Shown: one piece after another, positions 1 to 12,039 of the stretch
Numbering within the stretch: the stretch's first letter is position 1
Layout of the letters: each line of letters begins with the position of its first letter
Assembly (NCBI GenBank): GCA_037157565.1
Contig: JAZHRO010000073.1
Location: 96,016,001-96,080,000 of the forward strand
DNA length: 64,000 nucleotides
Source of the DNA: Thalassia testudinum
Taxonomy: Eukaryota > Streptophyta > Magnoliopsida > Alismatales > Hydrocharitaceae
Direction of reading: 5' to 3'
Notes under the pieces: generated by a model
Database searches by the model: none
What the model was told of the DNA's origin: nothing
The model's input: only the letters and a program-made list of their open reading frames with translations
Program-made: the position numbers and the translations under genes

Positions 1-1931
1 ATGATTAGTGAGGCAAGGGACCTCACCCCAGTGATCTCGAGGCAAATAGTGTTAAACACAAAATCAACTTAAACCACTAAGAAAGATCAAGACTTACCGA
101 AGTGGGACTAAAAGTCCCACCCGATTCTGCTGGCACCTGTAGGAGAGTGACTTCGCACAATTGTCGCAGCTAAAGGTCTCACGGCAACTACTCTCAGGCT
201 AGACTTGCACACACTCTCAACCTGCACAGCCCGGGAGCCTGAATCCTGAAGCTGGAGAACAAGCAAGCTTGAGCCGTCGCTAATGGCAGCTGGTGCTCAG
301 ATCTGCCACACATGAATACGACCTAGTGGCCCCATTAAAATACATGGGAAGCTTCGCCGTGTTAAGGCAAAGGTGGGATGGTAGGTGGCAGGCTGCGGGG
401 TGGCCTAGGCATACGTGCCTAGGTCACTTTGTGGCCGGGCTTATGGGTTAGGTCAGGGGGTGTTTAAGGAGGTGTAGGCGGTCTGTGAGTGAGTGGAAAA
501 TGTTCAGTGGTCGATGGAAAAGGTGAAGAGGTTGGTGGCAAGACGTGTGGAGGTGTGGAGTGACGGATGCATCTCGCTGGAGGTTGGCCGAAGATGGGGA
601 AGATGGCGATGGACAGTGGCTGTCGAGGGGTAATTTGTGAAATAGGTTGAGGGAAATTGAAGAGGGGATAGAGAAGAGTAAGTCTAACCTAATTAAGTAG
701 AAGAAGGGGGAGAGATGGAAACTGGCAGTACTTGCTGTCACCAGAGAAGAAGGTATCCAGAGGAGGGTGACGACAACGACGGGGCTAGAGATGCTCGCAC
801 GGGTGTTGCGCGGCACGGAGGAAGATGGTGAGGGAGGCTTTGCCACTGGTATTGTGGCAGAGCGATGAGAAAGTGGAGGGCAGCTCACTGGATCTCGCTG
901 GACTACATGGTCGGAGAAGAAGAGATGAAATTGGGGTGGATCTTTGGCCAAGTCAAGCTGAAGAGGTGCGACCAGGGTTGAGGATCATTTTATAGGCACT
1001 GGCAAGGGCTCTTGTGCTTGGAAGACAAGCTTCCAAATGCAAGAGTCCTCACCGAAGTAGGAATTATGTGGGATACCCAAATCTCTTGTGCATCTGCATG
1101 AGAGATTGGGTGTGAATTAGGGATTTGGACCATGCTCAGATGGAAGGGAATTCCTCAGAGAATCTCCCTTCCAAATCTGGGAGGAGAACTCTAAGGAATC
1201 AGGGAGGAATCCCCCTCCATTCCTCGTAAGAGTAGGATTTCTCCCCATTAATGATGGAGGGACCTATTTGTAAGAGTGGCGAGGAAGTTAGGGGGGTCTG
1301 TACAATGGTTTTCAAAAGATAAGGGTTAAAATGTAATTGGGTGTACTATTTTGCAAAGTAGGTCAAGATGACCTCCCCTTAGGTCCAAATTTTGGTACAA
1401 ACCTAATTTTGACCTAAGGAATCCAATGGTGAAGTTGGATTTTAGGTTTGACCATGTTTGACTAGACATTTTGCATAAAAACCAAAATTAGGTCAATTAA
1501 TGAGCTAGGACCCTAATCTAGGTCAAAATAGGTTCCAAAGGCCAACTTGAAGGTTCTAAAACATATGGGATATTTTTACATGAATTTTAGAAGCTTTACT
1601 TAATTTTTATCTTGACCAGAACCTTGTTGAATTAAGCGAGTCAATTTTAGGGTTACAAGATGTCATTTAATTCCAAGATTGCACATGAACCCATTTTTGA
1701 CTCAACAAACCCACTTTGTATCTTATTCAGATCATTTGACCTATGTTTTGCCTCTGATAAATCCTATTTATGTACTGCAATGGTAAAGTTACAGTTTTAA
1801 CCTTTATTTCATGTTTTCTTCTCAGAACACTTATTCCTTGAATTAGGTCCTTCTCCAGGTTATGTAGGAGCTCTTATTCTCCTTCTTAAGTCAAAATGAG
1901 CAAGTTAGGGCTCATGATGAGGCTTTCATCA
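1..1931 (-). repeat. LTR H, minus strand, cut by the window edge
   Basis: This is a long terminal repeat read on the minus strand. Its first base is at 1931 (TGATGA...) and its U5 end lies left of the window. The U3 part, about 1931 down to 1090, is the reverse complement of the U3 of LTRs K and G (6590 and 7458): the openings, the 'ctcctacataa' block and the 'catgagagat' block near 1100 all match. A TATA box (minus-strand TATAAAAT) is at 988-995. The stretch at 1-300 matches the segment at 12900-13250 of fragment I, including the short self-complementary block GTGGGAC...GTCCCAC at 102-120. No polypurine tract lies right of 1931, so H is either the 5' LTR of an element extending left or a solo LTR. 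The 167-codon minus frame at 448-951 lies in the transcribed part and looks non-coding. Confidence 0.75.
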
Positions 1932-2866
1932 CTAATATACAATCAAGAAGGATATGATGATTACAACTCTTACCCTCCCTAGAATTATACTGAATATAGG
2001 TCACCACCCTTCTTTCAATAACCCAAAACAACCTATTATCACGGAGGGCCCCAAGAACCTCAATTTCTTGGCTCCACTAGACTGAGCCTAAACCCACCCA
2101 ACCCTAAATCGAATCATTTGGTTCAGGTGAGCCAAGTCCAAGATTGGGTGTTGGCTAACTTGAGGAACACCATACAATCTTTAGAAACACAGCCAACACC
2201 ATGCACTGAAGCATTGGAGCTTATGATCAAAATGATTGACGATCTTAATAGTTATTTATTGGATTGGCTCCAAGGTATTGAGGATAAGGGCTTGAGTGAG
2301 TTTCTGCTCGGAGAATTATCGAGATCGAGGATAAAATTTATGGTTGCTCTAGTCTAATCTTGGGATGATTCTTAAGATGAACCCCCTTTAGGAGAGCTAA
2401 TGTTAGAACCCACTCAGGTGCCGGTAAGGGAGGACATTTTATGAGACCGGGGATGACCAGGTTGGTCTAGAGCAACCTATTAAGGATGACATGATTTTCT
2501 CACCTGAGATTCTCGAGCCAGGAAATGAGGAAAAATATGTCTCCATGGACCAGGGAAGGATAGGTGATTTTGAGACATTTATAAATGAGGATCAAGAATT
2601 CTTTGATTCTGAGGGTAAGGAATCTCTTAGCGAAGTCTCACTTGAAGTTAAGGAAAATGATTTTAGTGGGACAAACAGGCCAAAGGAATCTAATCAATCA
2701 TTTAAGGGTGAAATAATTAAGGAATTTGATTCTGTCGGGGCTAACTTCGATAATAAAAATCTTGATTTGATGGAAAATTCAATCTGTAGCCTCATTCCTC
2801 AACCACACCTTGATTGCATAGCAATCATGCAACCTAAGCCACCTAAATTAAGCTAGATCCTAGCAT
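1932..2866 (+). pseudogene. Gag-like remnant of element J
   Basis: Two open stretches survive here: 2118-2357 (79 codons, helical, Leu/Glu rich, beginning near VQDWVLANLRNTI) and 2491-2856 (121 codons, very acidic, Asp/Glu/Ser rich). The lead-in at 1940-2110 is Tyr/Pro/Gln rich, like the region upstream of protease in element B. No protease, reverse transcriptase or integrase motif is visible. The layout (Gln/Tyr/Pro-rich segment, helical segment, acidic tail) resembles the gag and linker parts of B on the opposite strand, so I read this as a decayed internal region of a non-autonomous Athila-like element on the plus strand, ending at LTR J (5564). LTR H interrupts it on the left and the LINE on the right. 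Family placement is inference. Confidence 0.45.
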
Positions 2867-2884
2867 AACTTAGGATTAATGCAA
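2867..2884. repeat. LINE target-site duplication, left copy
   Basis: AACTTAGGATTAATGCAA is repeated exactly at 5466-5483, straight after the LINE poly(A). The leading AA of the right copy cannot be separated from the poly(A), so 16 bp are certain. A long target duplication next to a poly(A) tail is the hallmark of target-primed reverse transcription. Confidence 0.93.
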
Positions 2885-2889
2885 GAGGG

Positions 2890-5340
2890 TGATGTGAACA
2901 CGAAGAATTTTCACATGGCTACAAGTTCTAGAAGGAGGGTAAATCTCATATCCTCACCGAAGAAGGATGACCTCACTCTAACCTCTGATGATTATATTCG
3001 GAGGGAAGTGATACGATATTTCAGGGAGGCCACCAAAGTAGCAAAGAGGTGTGGCTAGAGATTGGTAGCATCCATCTTCTCTCAGGTGGGAGATCAGGCT
3101 CCTAATAGACTGATAGATAACATAATAGAGCAGGAGGTGATAGAGGCTATGAATGGGTTGAATGCGGAAGGGTTGCCAGGACTAGACAGATTTCAAGTTT
3201 TTTTCTACAAAGAGTTTTGGCAAGTGGTCAGAAGGGATGTCATGGAAGTCATCAAAGAATTCCAAAGAGGTAACTCAGGTGTGGAAAGATTAAACAAGTC
3301 CTATTTATTTCTGCTTCCAAAGAGATACGGGGTTGAGAAACTGTCAGAGTTAAGACCAATCACCCTTTCAAACTCAATCTACCTAATCATTAGAAAAGTG
3401 TTGGCCAACTATTTGAAGATAGTTCTATCAAATTTGATTAGTCCTGTACAGTCAGCTTTCCTCCACAATAGATCGCTACAAGAATCCTTCGTAGTAGTAT
3501 AGGAGATGGTGGTAGGGTGGAACAGAAGGAGTAAAGCATAGTTGTGGAAGGTGGATTTCAGCAGAGCCTATGACTCAGTTGCATGGTCCTACATATGGGA
3601 GATTTTTAGAAGGAGAGGCTTTCCTACACTTTGGGTTCAATGGATGAAAAGGTGTATTGTGACATCATCCTTTTCACCTTTAGTTAATGGAAGGCCATGT
3701 GGAGTGTGGATACAACAACAGTGTGGAGTGAGACAAGGATGCCCCTTGGCCCCATTAAATTTAATTTAGCTGTGGACACGTTGGGTCAGTTCTCATGTAG
3801 CCTGGCCAATACAGGTTTTGTGAAGGGCTACTCTATGTCAAACTCCAAAGCATTGGTGCCTATTCTACAGTATTCTAATGACATGATTTTCTTTGTGGAA
3901 GGGGGGAGAGAAGAGGCAAAGATCTTATACATTATGGTCAGCTTCAGGGAGATTTTGAGCCTTAGATTAAATGGTACGAAGTCTTCCTTGGTTTGTTTTG
4001 GTATGGCTGCCCAGGAAAGGGAAGCAATTGCTTCCATCTTGCACACGCCTGAGAAAACTTTGCCTATAAGATACTTGGGTCTACCCCTATGAAGTGTGAA
4101 GCTGAAGAAGAGCGATTGGGCCATCTTATTTGAGAAAATTTCGACTAAGTTAGAGAAATGGAGCAGCAAATTTCTGTGCAAGGGGGGATGACTAATTCTT
4201 CTTTTTTTCTATGTTTGTATCCTTGAAGGTGGTTTGGAAAAGGCTGGATATGATGAGGAAATAGTTTTTCTGGAAAGGTGCGAAGGCGGAAGGAAGGTTC
4301 ATGCACCTAGTTAAGTGGTAAAAGCTTTGTAGACCTTGATCACAGGGTGGGCTGGCAATGCACTCCCTTAAAGAGTTCAACGACACATTATTACTGAAAT
4401 GGGTAGTGAAACTATCCACAAATGTAAGGAAATTATGGCCGCACTTGATTAAGGATGCTCATAGTCTTTGATTGTGCATCTTGGGTCTACTCCACCCAAC
4501 ATCCCTCTCCATTCTGCCAGTTAGTCTAGAAAGTGATACACGACAATTGGGCTGATTTCACTCCAGTTTTGGGAGGTGGTAGGAGCTTCATGTTCTAGAT
4601 AGATAGGTTGTCGAGTCTGGTTAGCTTGTGCGAGTCCTACCCAAGGGCATATGCATCAACTGCAATTCGCAAGCTCTCCATCAATGAATGCTGGGATGAT
4701 AATAATGGCAGATGGAGCATAACATGTGCTGGAATGCATAAGGGAGGGTGCACGTAGGCCAAACAGGAGCGCTTGCTGAACAAAATTGAGGCATTCTAAC
4801 CAGTGGGAGGGATAGATTGTTTCAAATGGAAACGTGGTCTATTCACCCCAGCCAAGGCATACAAGAGTATGATGGCTTGCTCAAACACTGATCAGTTGAT
4901 GGAGGATAGAGAATGTGCCAAAATTTGGTCCTTGAAGATTCCGTTGAAGATCAAGATCTTCTTATGGCTATGTAGGTGTGATGGCATGGTGACCAGTGAA
5001 ATGAGATCTAGAAGGATGGGTGCTCTCACTCAAAATTGCCCCTTGTGTGACCTCCCATCAGATAATAGGATACATTTATTCTCCTCCTACCTTTTGATGG
5101 ATCAAATATGGAGGAAAGTGTATGGGGAAGCTCTTCCCACGTAGGATGATTTATGGAGAAGACTTTTGACGAAAGGAGAGTGGCAAGTGAAGATGGCTGG
5201 AGTAATGTGGTGTCTGTGGCATGCTCGAAATGAGCGTTTGTTTAGAGGGAGTTCTATAAATCTTGGGAACATGTTCAGGGAGTGTTGGGGATTTGTAAAT
5301 AGTGGATTGATTCATTGTAATTCTTTTAAAGAGTTTTGAA
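2890..5340 (+). pseudogene. LINE ORF2: reverse transcriptase and zf-RVT domain, broken
   Basis: The reading frame runs through several breaks. Frame 2 covers 3062-3502 and 3542-3769, with in-frame TAG stops near 3500 and 3539. It holds the fingers and palm blocks, including LRPITLSNSIYLIIRKVLA and the first catalytic Asp in KVDFSRAYDSV. A shift near 3760 moves into the frame of 3697-4092. The catalytic box that is normally YADD reads YSND at about 3871-3882, so the Ala and the first Asp of the pair are lost. The third part (4803-5144) is the zf-RVT domain, with the KIWSLKIPLKIKIFLWL helix and a CPLCD cysteine pair; the frame continues past a TAG at 5142 to about 5339. The segment at 4180-4800 is ORF2 connection region with many breaks. 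It is certainly non-functional. Confidence 0.9.
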
Positions 5341-5465
5341 TAAAATGTTCCTGATTTGCTATCGTCAACGATAACATTCCTCACTTTTTCAAAATAAAAA
5401 GAAACTCAGATGTTCCCGATTTGCTATCATCAATGATAACGTTCCTCACTTTTTCAAAAAAAAAA
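5340..5465 (+). repeat. Duplicated LINE 3' end with a stem-loop in each copy
   Basis: A segment of about 55 bp ending in 'cctcactttttcaaaa' occurs twice with a 65-bp period, just before the poly(A). Each copy holds a 6-bp stem with a CA loop: TATCGT-CA-ACGATA at 5360-5373 and TATCAT-CA-ATGATA at 5425-5438. The two differ at both members of one base pair, so pairing is kept. Confidence 0.85.
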
Positions 5466-5483
5466 AACTTAGGATTAATGCAA

Positions 5484-5563
5484 TCATATGCATCGCAATT
5501 TGCAAAATAGCTAATTTATTAGTCATATAGATAATATTGTCATTTCATGACCAAAAAGAGAGA
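5484..5563 (+). other. End of element J and polypurine tract
   Basis: After the LINE target duplication the host sequence continues as a short non-coding stretch and ends in the purine run AAAAAGAGAGA at 5553-5563, immediately before the TG of the next LTR. This is where a plus-strand polypurine tract is expected. Confidence 0.55.
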
Positions 5564-6589
5564 TGATTTTAATCGCAGATGATTTGAAGCCACTGATGTT
5601 AGATCAGACCAGACAGATCTGATTGAAATGACGACAGGAGTCCAATGCTTCCGAAATCGTCTCGATCAGACAACTAGGGCACCTTGTCCAGTCCACAAAA
5701 GAATGGAGATCATAAATCAAAAGGACAAAGATGCAAGCCTTAGATGAAGAATCTAACTGCATGGATGAAACTGAATTGACGATCGTAGTCCAATAGTGCC
5801 AAAATCAACTCGATTGGAGGTCTATATCACCAGATATAAGGAAAAGAAGATGGACGACCATGATGGTGCCACGTGGTGCCACTATAGCCTCTCCCTCACC
5901 ACCGTCCCATCTAGGAAAGACACCTTGCATGCTGTGGGCCGTTGGATCTTCATCTAACGGCCATGAGCGCACCACGTCGCCCGTCTAGCTGGATAAGTAT
6001 AAATAAAAATAATCAGGTCTTATTTCAAAAAAAAAAAAATAATCAGGTCTAACAGAACGTTTGCGCAGCGTGTTGGCTCATGTGCTTGTGCGGAAGCACC
6101 TGTCGCACATTTGAGCCATGCCTTCTGCGAAATTTAATGTGTGTTAGGCACGAGGTGCGAGCGAGGCCGTCAGATCGTGATGCAAGGGCGCAGTGGGCAC
6201 CACGTGTCAGCTAGGGATTAAATCTGAGCGATTGAGGCAAATTTGAAGGTTTTTGAGGCCAGATCTGATCCTTTGATCTCCCAATCAGTGGATTTGATCA
6301 AACAAGAGTTGTTACGTGAGATTAAGGGCTAAAATACCCTTTTTGCCTTCCACAAAACTATAAAAGAAGGCTTAGGGCCCCCCAATTGAAGCATCTCTCT
6401 CTCCCATCAACTCTAGATACAACTCTTCCACCTTCTCTGCAACTCTCTATCCCTCTACAACTCTGCTCCGACGTTCATCTCGGCACTCTGGATCTGAGGT
6501 ACTGCCACATCTCACACAAGCATCCTACAAGTGACGTCATCTCTCTGCTACTTTCTATCTCTCTCTATCTCTCTTTCTCTCTTTCTATT
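5564..6589 (+). repeat. 3' LTR of element J, truncated
   Basis: The LTR begins TGATTTTAATCGCAG after a purine tract. Its U3 shares wording with the U3 of A (blocks of the kind 'gacgacaggagtccaatg' and 'cgttggatcttcatctaacggcc'). A TATA box (ACTATAAAAG) is at 6358-6367, followed by a CT-rich start region. The sequence breaks at 6589, where LTR K begins, so R/U5 is missing. The short frame at 6386-6592 lies in the transcribed leader and is not a gene. Confidence 0.65.
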
Positions 6590-7457
6590 TGATGGGAACA
6601 CCATCATGAGCCATAACTATCTTAATTTAGTCATTATCAAGGAATAAATGCTCCTACATAACTACTAGGGATCCTTAATCCATTGCATAATCATTCTGAG
6701 AGAAAGATAAGAGAATAGTGGTAAAATTACAGTTTTCATAGTATATCTCAATTGCAGTACAATCACGGCATTTCTTAAGGGTTAGTTAAGGGTTAAATGG
6801 CCTTAAATGTCCAACAAGTGGGTTAATACAGATAGAAAATGGTTTTCATGTGTTTTGAGAATTAAATGACTTCCAAAACCCAAAAGTAGACCTGCTTAAT
6901 TAATTGAGGTTTTGGTCAGGATAAAATTCACCTAAACCCTCTAAAATTCATAGAAAAATATTCACTAGTGTTCGGTACCTTCAATTTGACCATTAGAATG
7001 CATCTTGACCCAAAATAGTCTTAGACTTACATTTTCCCTAATTTAGATTTTTGCATAAATTACCCAATCAAACTAGGTCAAAACCAAAATCCAACTTATC
7101 ATTAGATTTCTTATGTCCAAATTAGGTTTGTACCAAAATTTGGGCCCAATCTGAGACTGTCTTGATCTAGTTTGCAATTTGGTCCTATCTAATCACACAT
7201 ATCCCTTAACTTTCAAAATTCTTACAAAAAGGCCCCAATCTTTATCCATGTTTTCCTCAAATAGGTCCCTACCACCATGAATCCTATTCCTACAAACTTC
7301 GGAGACCTAAGTTTGGCAAGTTCTCCTTGATTCCTTGACGAATCCCTCTCAGAATTGAATGGGAAGTTCGCTAAGGAATTTCCTTCCTTTTGACCCAATT
7401 CCCAAGCTCTCAAACCTTCCCAATCTCTCATGCGAATGCATGAGAGATTAGGGTTTT
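6590..7457 (+). repeat. LTR K, U3 portion only
   Basis: An 868-bp segment opens TGATGGGAACACCATCATGAG and is repeated in order by the first part of LTR G from 7458. It contains the U3 landmarks of the family (the 'ctcctacataac' block, 'cagacctgcttaatt', 'catgagagatt' at the end) but stops before the TATA box. The simplest reading is an LTR of the G/H family that was itself hit by element G at 7457/7458. Confidence 0.82.
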
Positions 7458-10171
7458 TGATGGGAACACCATCATGAGTCATAACTTGCTCATTTTGATC
7501 TAATTAAGTTAGTAAATGCTCCTACAAAACAACCACAAAGTCATAAGTTAAAACTAGGGTTAAAACTGCAATTTTACGAGCATAACATGATTGCAGTACA
7601 ACCATGGGTTTTCTCAGGGGTTGAATGAAGGTTAAATGGTCTTAGAAAGATAACAAGTGGGTTAGAATAATCTGAAAAGGGTTTGCACATGTTTTGAGAA
7701 TTAAATGACTTTTGAAATCCTAAAAACAGACCTGCTTAATTAACTGTGGTTCTGGTCAAATTGAAATTCACCTAAACCCTCTAAAATTCATAGAAAAATA
7801 TTCACTAGGGTTTGGAACCTTCAATTTGACCATCAGAACCCATTTTGACCCAGAATAGAGTCTCAAACAGATATTTACCCTAATTTGGGTTTTTGCATTA
7901 ATTACCTAGTCAAACATGGTCAAAACCAAAATCCAACTTCACCATTGGATTCCTTAGGTCCAAATTTGATTTATACCAAAATTTGGACCCAGGATAAGTT
8001 TATCTTGACCTAGTTTGCAACTTGGTCCTGACGTATTACATTTCTACCCTTAACTTTAAAAATATTTTCAATTAAACCCCTAGCTTTGTCTTCGTTCTCA
8101 CAAAAAGGTCCCTACCACCATTAAAACCTATTCCTACTTGCTCTGACGACCTTAATTTGGAAAGAACTCCTTGATTTCTTGACGAATCCTTTTCAAATTT
8201 GAAAGGGAAGTTCATCAAGAAATTCCCTTCCTTTTAAACCCAATCCCATGCCCTAAAACTTACCCAATCTCTCATGCAAACGCATGAGAGATTTAAGTAT
8301 CAAAGATTTTCCCAACTCTGAAAAGTTTTCCAAGCTTGGGAAGCTTGCTTCTCAAGCCCAAAACCTCCTCCTGAGGTCTATAAAAAACCTCTTGATCATA
8401 TCGTCCTCCTCACGCTCGAAATCAGCAAAAATTTTCCCTCAATTCCTCTCTCTCTCGACCGAAATCTCCTCGATGTCCGACGAGCCCCTCCATCCATCTT
8501 CATCCTTCGTTTGCAATACCAGTAGCGGAGACATCTTCCTCGCTTCTTCCTGCATCGAGCCGTGCCAGCTGGCGCCCTAACCTCCTTCCTCGCCCTTCCT
8601 CTCTCTTTGGAGATATTCTCTTCTCCGACGTCGACAACACCATAACCGGCACTGCCTCTACCCTGCCTCATCCGCTAGCTACCCAGATTGACGCCTCATC
8701 TTCCACTCTTTATTTCTAGACATTCCCAACTCAGTTTTAACAGCCAACTCGCCCTACCGCCCTCCATCTTCCACCTCGCTGGCATACCTCCGGCAAGTTC
8801 GCACAGCCACTACGCTTCACCAACCTGGTCGCTGTTCATCCCTACACCTCCGTCGTATCCCGAAGAGGAAAAGCCCTCTGGTAATTGAGGCTATTAGCCT
8901 CTCCTCAGTGCCACCGAACACACCCACTCTCATGCACACAGTCCGACACCGCCACGCATGCATGGACCTCGCCACGCCACACAACCTCCACCGTTGCAGT
9001 CGCCATGGTATGACGAAGGTCTTGAGTAAGTTTAATTGGGCTACGTGGCTGTTTGCTTGATTTTAGGTGTGCAACCTCTTCAGCCATTGACGAAAAGCTT
9101 CAAGAAGCCTCAAGCTCACTCTAGGCCTTGCATGCCCTAGGTAGAAGTCCCAGGTTGTGCGGAAACAACATGCGAACTCATCGAGGTGGTCAATTGGACA
9201 CATTGACCATGCTAGCTGAGGATTTTGGAGGAAGACGTGCTGTTGCAGACATGCTAGCAAAGCGGGAGCAAATAGTCCCACATCGGAAATAGACAAAGTA
9301 CTAGAGGCGCATAAGTTGAAATCCTACTATAGCCTTAACGCCTCCAAACACTGGGTGAGGTCCCTCTTACCCACGCACACCTGTGCCTCTTCTACAACAC
9401 ATTGCCAGCGGACCTGGTGCGCCCAACCTACCTAAGCCTTCACTCCTCAGCTGCGACCACGCTCGTAGCCCTAGACCCGGGTATGCACCTGCTCGATTGC
9501 TCGACTATCCACTGAGAGGCCTTGGGAGGGCGAAGCCTAAGAGGAGAGAAAAAGAGAGAGCTTGCGTGGGTAGGGAGGGTTTTGCTCTTGGCGAGAAGTG
9601 GTTGACACTTAGCCGAATTCAAGAGGCCTTCCCCCTCTATGTGAAGTAGCTAAACAAAGAAAGAAAGAAGAAAAGAAGAAGGGCTAAAGGAAGAAGAATT
9701 GAAGAAGCAAGAAAAACTGAGAAGGAAAGGAAGAAGGCTTGAGAAAAAGTAGAAGAAGAGAAGGTGCAGCAAAGGAATAACAAGAAGAACAAGGAGAAGA
9801 AGAAGCAAGAAGGACAGAGAAGAGAAAGAAGCTGAGAGACCCTTGAGTCTCTAGCACTGCAGCATAAATGATTTAAGCTATGTGATATCATTTGATTAAC
9901 ATCTATTTGAGTCTTTGATTTAAGTATTATTTGTAAGGAGTAATTAGTGATTTAAATCACCATTTTATTCCATTCTTTTTGTATATTGATCCTGACATTA
10001 TTCTTTTTGCAATCTCTATTCTTGATTTAAATTGTGATCTTGAGTTTTGAAGTCCATATTGCTCCTTGTGTTCGACCTCGAAATTTTTTCGAGTAATAAA
10101 ATTTTACTTGTTTGAGCACTATTTTGGCTATAATGCAACATGACAATCTTAAAACACTGATCTAGCAAGCA
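7458..10171 (+). repeat. 5' LTR of element G
   Basis: This LTR of about 2.7 kb starts TGATGGG... and ends ...CTAGCAAGCA just before the primer site. The TATA box is CTATAAAAAACC at 8378-8388. The transcribed part holds a CT-rich stretch (8390-8700), a block shared with LTRs H and I around 9060-9380, a homopurine tract at 9655-9840 and a U5 block (10050-10090, 'ttgtgttcgacctcg') that recurs in most LTRs of this window. Frames in both directions at 8284-9891 are low-complexity readings of this DNA and not genes. Confidence 0.82.
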
Positions 10172-10178
10172 AAAATTT

Positions 10179-10196
10179 TGGCGCTGTTGCCGGCGA
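10179..10196 (+). other. Primer binding site of element G
   Basis: TGGCGCTGTTGCCGGCGA matches, with two differences, the sequence complementary to the 3' end of plant tRNA-Asp, which is the usual primer of Athila/Tat Ty3 elements. It lies 7 bp after the LTR end. Confidence 0.88.
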
Positions 10197-11302
10197 GCAA
10201 CAGGCAATTTAGAACTCTTGATTGCAATTCCTGATTTGGATTCTAACTTGCTATATCTCTTTTGCTGTGGTTTATTTCAGGAGGGATACATTCCGGGAAA
10301 ATAAGCCGCACATTAAACACGCTAGGGGGCAGGTAAGTTCTAACTACTCTCTCTTAAGGCCCTGATTCTGAAAATGTTAAAAGAAAAAAAATTAGTTAGG
10401 GCTGCTGCATTCTATCCTTAGATAATTCATCAAGTTGCCTGATTTGATACATTTTATTTAGACAACAAATCCTGATTTGTGCAGCCACTTAAAGCTTAAG
10501 GTATCTAGGGCTATCACATTCTTGCTTGAGCCCTAGGTATCACATTTTGACAAATTAAATTGGACCAAATTAGAGCCAATGATGGATTCCAGTTTAAGGT
10601 TTTTAGAAACAGACTTGCTTAATCAAGAAATCATCTTTCCAAACAATGTGTGCCTAGACCATGATTGAACTGATCTATTCAAGCAAAACCCAAAAAGCAG
10701 GCTCTTAAATTCATTTGAACACTAAAAAAAGTGACCTAAAATTTCAAGGGCAATATAGGTGAAGTTGACCCACCTTATTGGGTCAACCAATCTTCAAATT
10801 AGGTCACTTTTTCACTCAACACATCTTTAAGTTCAAGTGAAATCCTAAGCACCCTTTCTCTTAATTAAAACTAGCAGACTTAAGAGGTCAAGTCCCCATT
10901 CTGGTCTACCTGGAACATCAGTGACAAGAGAGGTTGGGTGGGGCAAGCCCTGTAACCCGTGGGGGTGCTCTACCGTGTAGGGGTCTTTACAGGACTCTCC
11001 ATCTCTGGCTGCCCAGGTAATTCTCATGTGGATAGGCTTTTTGACTAAGGGGTATCATCCGCCCCGAACCTCTATAGTCATCCAAAATCTTTTGGGTGTC
11101 TTGATTGGGTCCATCACATTCTACCTCTCATCTACTCCATCGGTGCATGTTCGGGAGGAGGTCTTTAAGACCATCCTTGAGGCCTCCTTTAGCTACTCAT
11201 TCACGTCAATGCCAAGCCTCGACCTCCTTGTTTACATGACAACCCAATCCTATTGATATCTCGTCCGATTCATCTGAACCTAATTCTCCTTCATCCATCA
11301 TC
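10197..11302 (+). other. Untranslated leader of element G
   Basis: No coding signal is seen. The stretch resembles the leaders of A (42200-43430) and M (19382-20690) in composition and in short shared blocks. The small frames at 10845-11027 and 11026-11256 have no recognisable domain and I do not call them. Confidence 0.6.
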
Positions 11303-12034
11303 ATGGCACAACCCGCAAAAGAAAATAATCTTGAAAATGAACTTTAGCATCTCAATGATCTATTCCAAGGCTTTGTGAATCCACCGCAGCGTCTAATGAT
11401 GCGAGATCACTACAATCCCGCTGTGATGGCAATCGAACCTCGAGTACAAATCCCCGCTGGAGGTCCTGACATTGAACTCAAGCCCAACATGATTCATGCC
11501 ATTCCGAAATTCCATGGGCATAATTCCGAAGATCCTTTCCAGCATATCAAACAACTAAAGCATCTAGCCTAGACCTTCGGGTCAGAATCTCAAAATTAGG
11601 TTGTTCTACTCATGAATATGTTCTCCTTCTCTCTCATGGATAAAGCTGCTCACTAGTACCAAACCCAAACGTGTCTAATCAACACCTGGGCGGAACTTCA
11701 ATCTGAGTTTTTGAGAAAGTTCTTCCCTTTTGGTCGGACAAATGCTTTACGGCACCATATTACACATTTCACACAACAAACAGGAGAACCACTTCATGAA
11801 GCACGAGATCATTTTCTGGATCTCATGCAAAAGTGCCCCCACCACGAAGTTCCTAAATGGGAACAAGTCCAGTCTTCCTACCAGGGACTCCGTGTGGATA
11901 TTCTATTATTCGTCAATGCGACCTATGGATGAAACATCATGGGTCAACACGAAGACACTATGTGGGTGATTCTCAAGAATATGTGTGAAAACTCCATCAA
12001 TAATGAATTGGTGGCGGCTGCGTTCCCTCTCTAG
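11303..12034 (+). pseudogene. Gag of element G, N-terminal half, decayed
   Basis: A single frame starting at the ATG at 11303 carries the retrotransposon gag core: VQIPAGGPDIELKP, then FHGHNSEDPFQHIK, then an FLRKFFPFGRTNAL block and CPHHEVPKWEQVQ near the end. These line up block for block with the gag of A at 43616-44160. The frame holds TAG stops at about 11345, 11570, 11597 and 11654 and a TGA at 11930. Most are explained by CAG to TAG, or TGG to TAG, transitions. The gene breaks off at about 12034, where LTR fragment I begins, so zinc knuckle, protease and pol are absent. Confidence 0.85.
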
Positions 12035-12039
12035 GGTTT

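Larger units (their letters stand above)
2885..5465 (+). mobile_element. 5'-truncated L1-type LINE
   Basis: This non-LTR retrotransposon is bounded by an exact 16-18 bp target duplication and ends in a poly(A) of 12 or so at about 5456-5467. It starts inside ORF2 in the linker after the endonuclease, so ORF1 and the endonuclease are missing. That is the usual result of incomplete reverse transcription. What remains is, in order, the reverse transcriptase, the connection region and the C-terminal zinc-binding domain of plant L1 elements, then a short 3' UTR with a duplicated segment. It is inserted in the sense direction into element J; the host sequence resumes with the same 'acttaggattaatgcaa' string on both sides. 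Confidence 0.92.
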
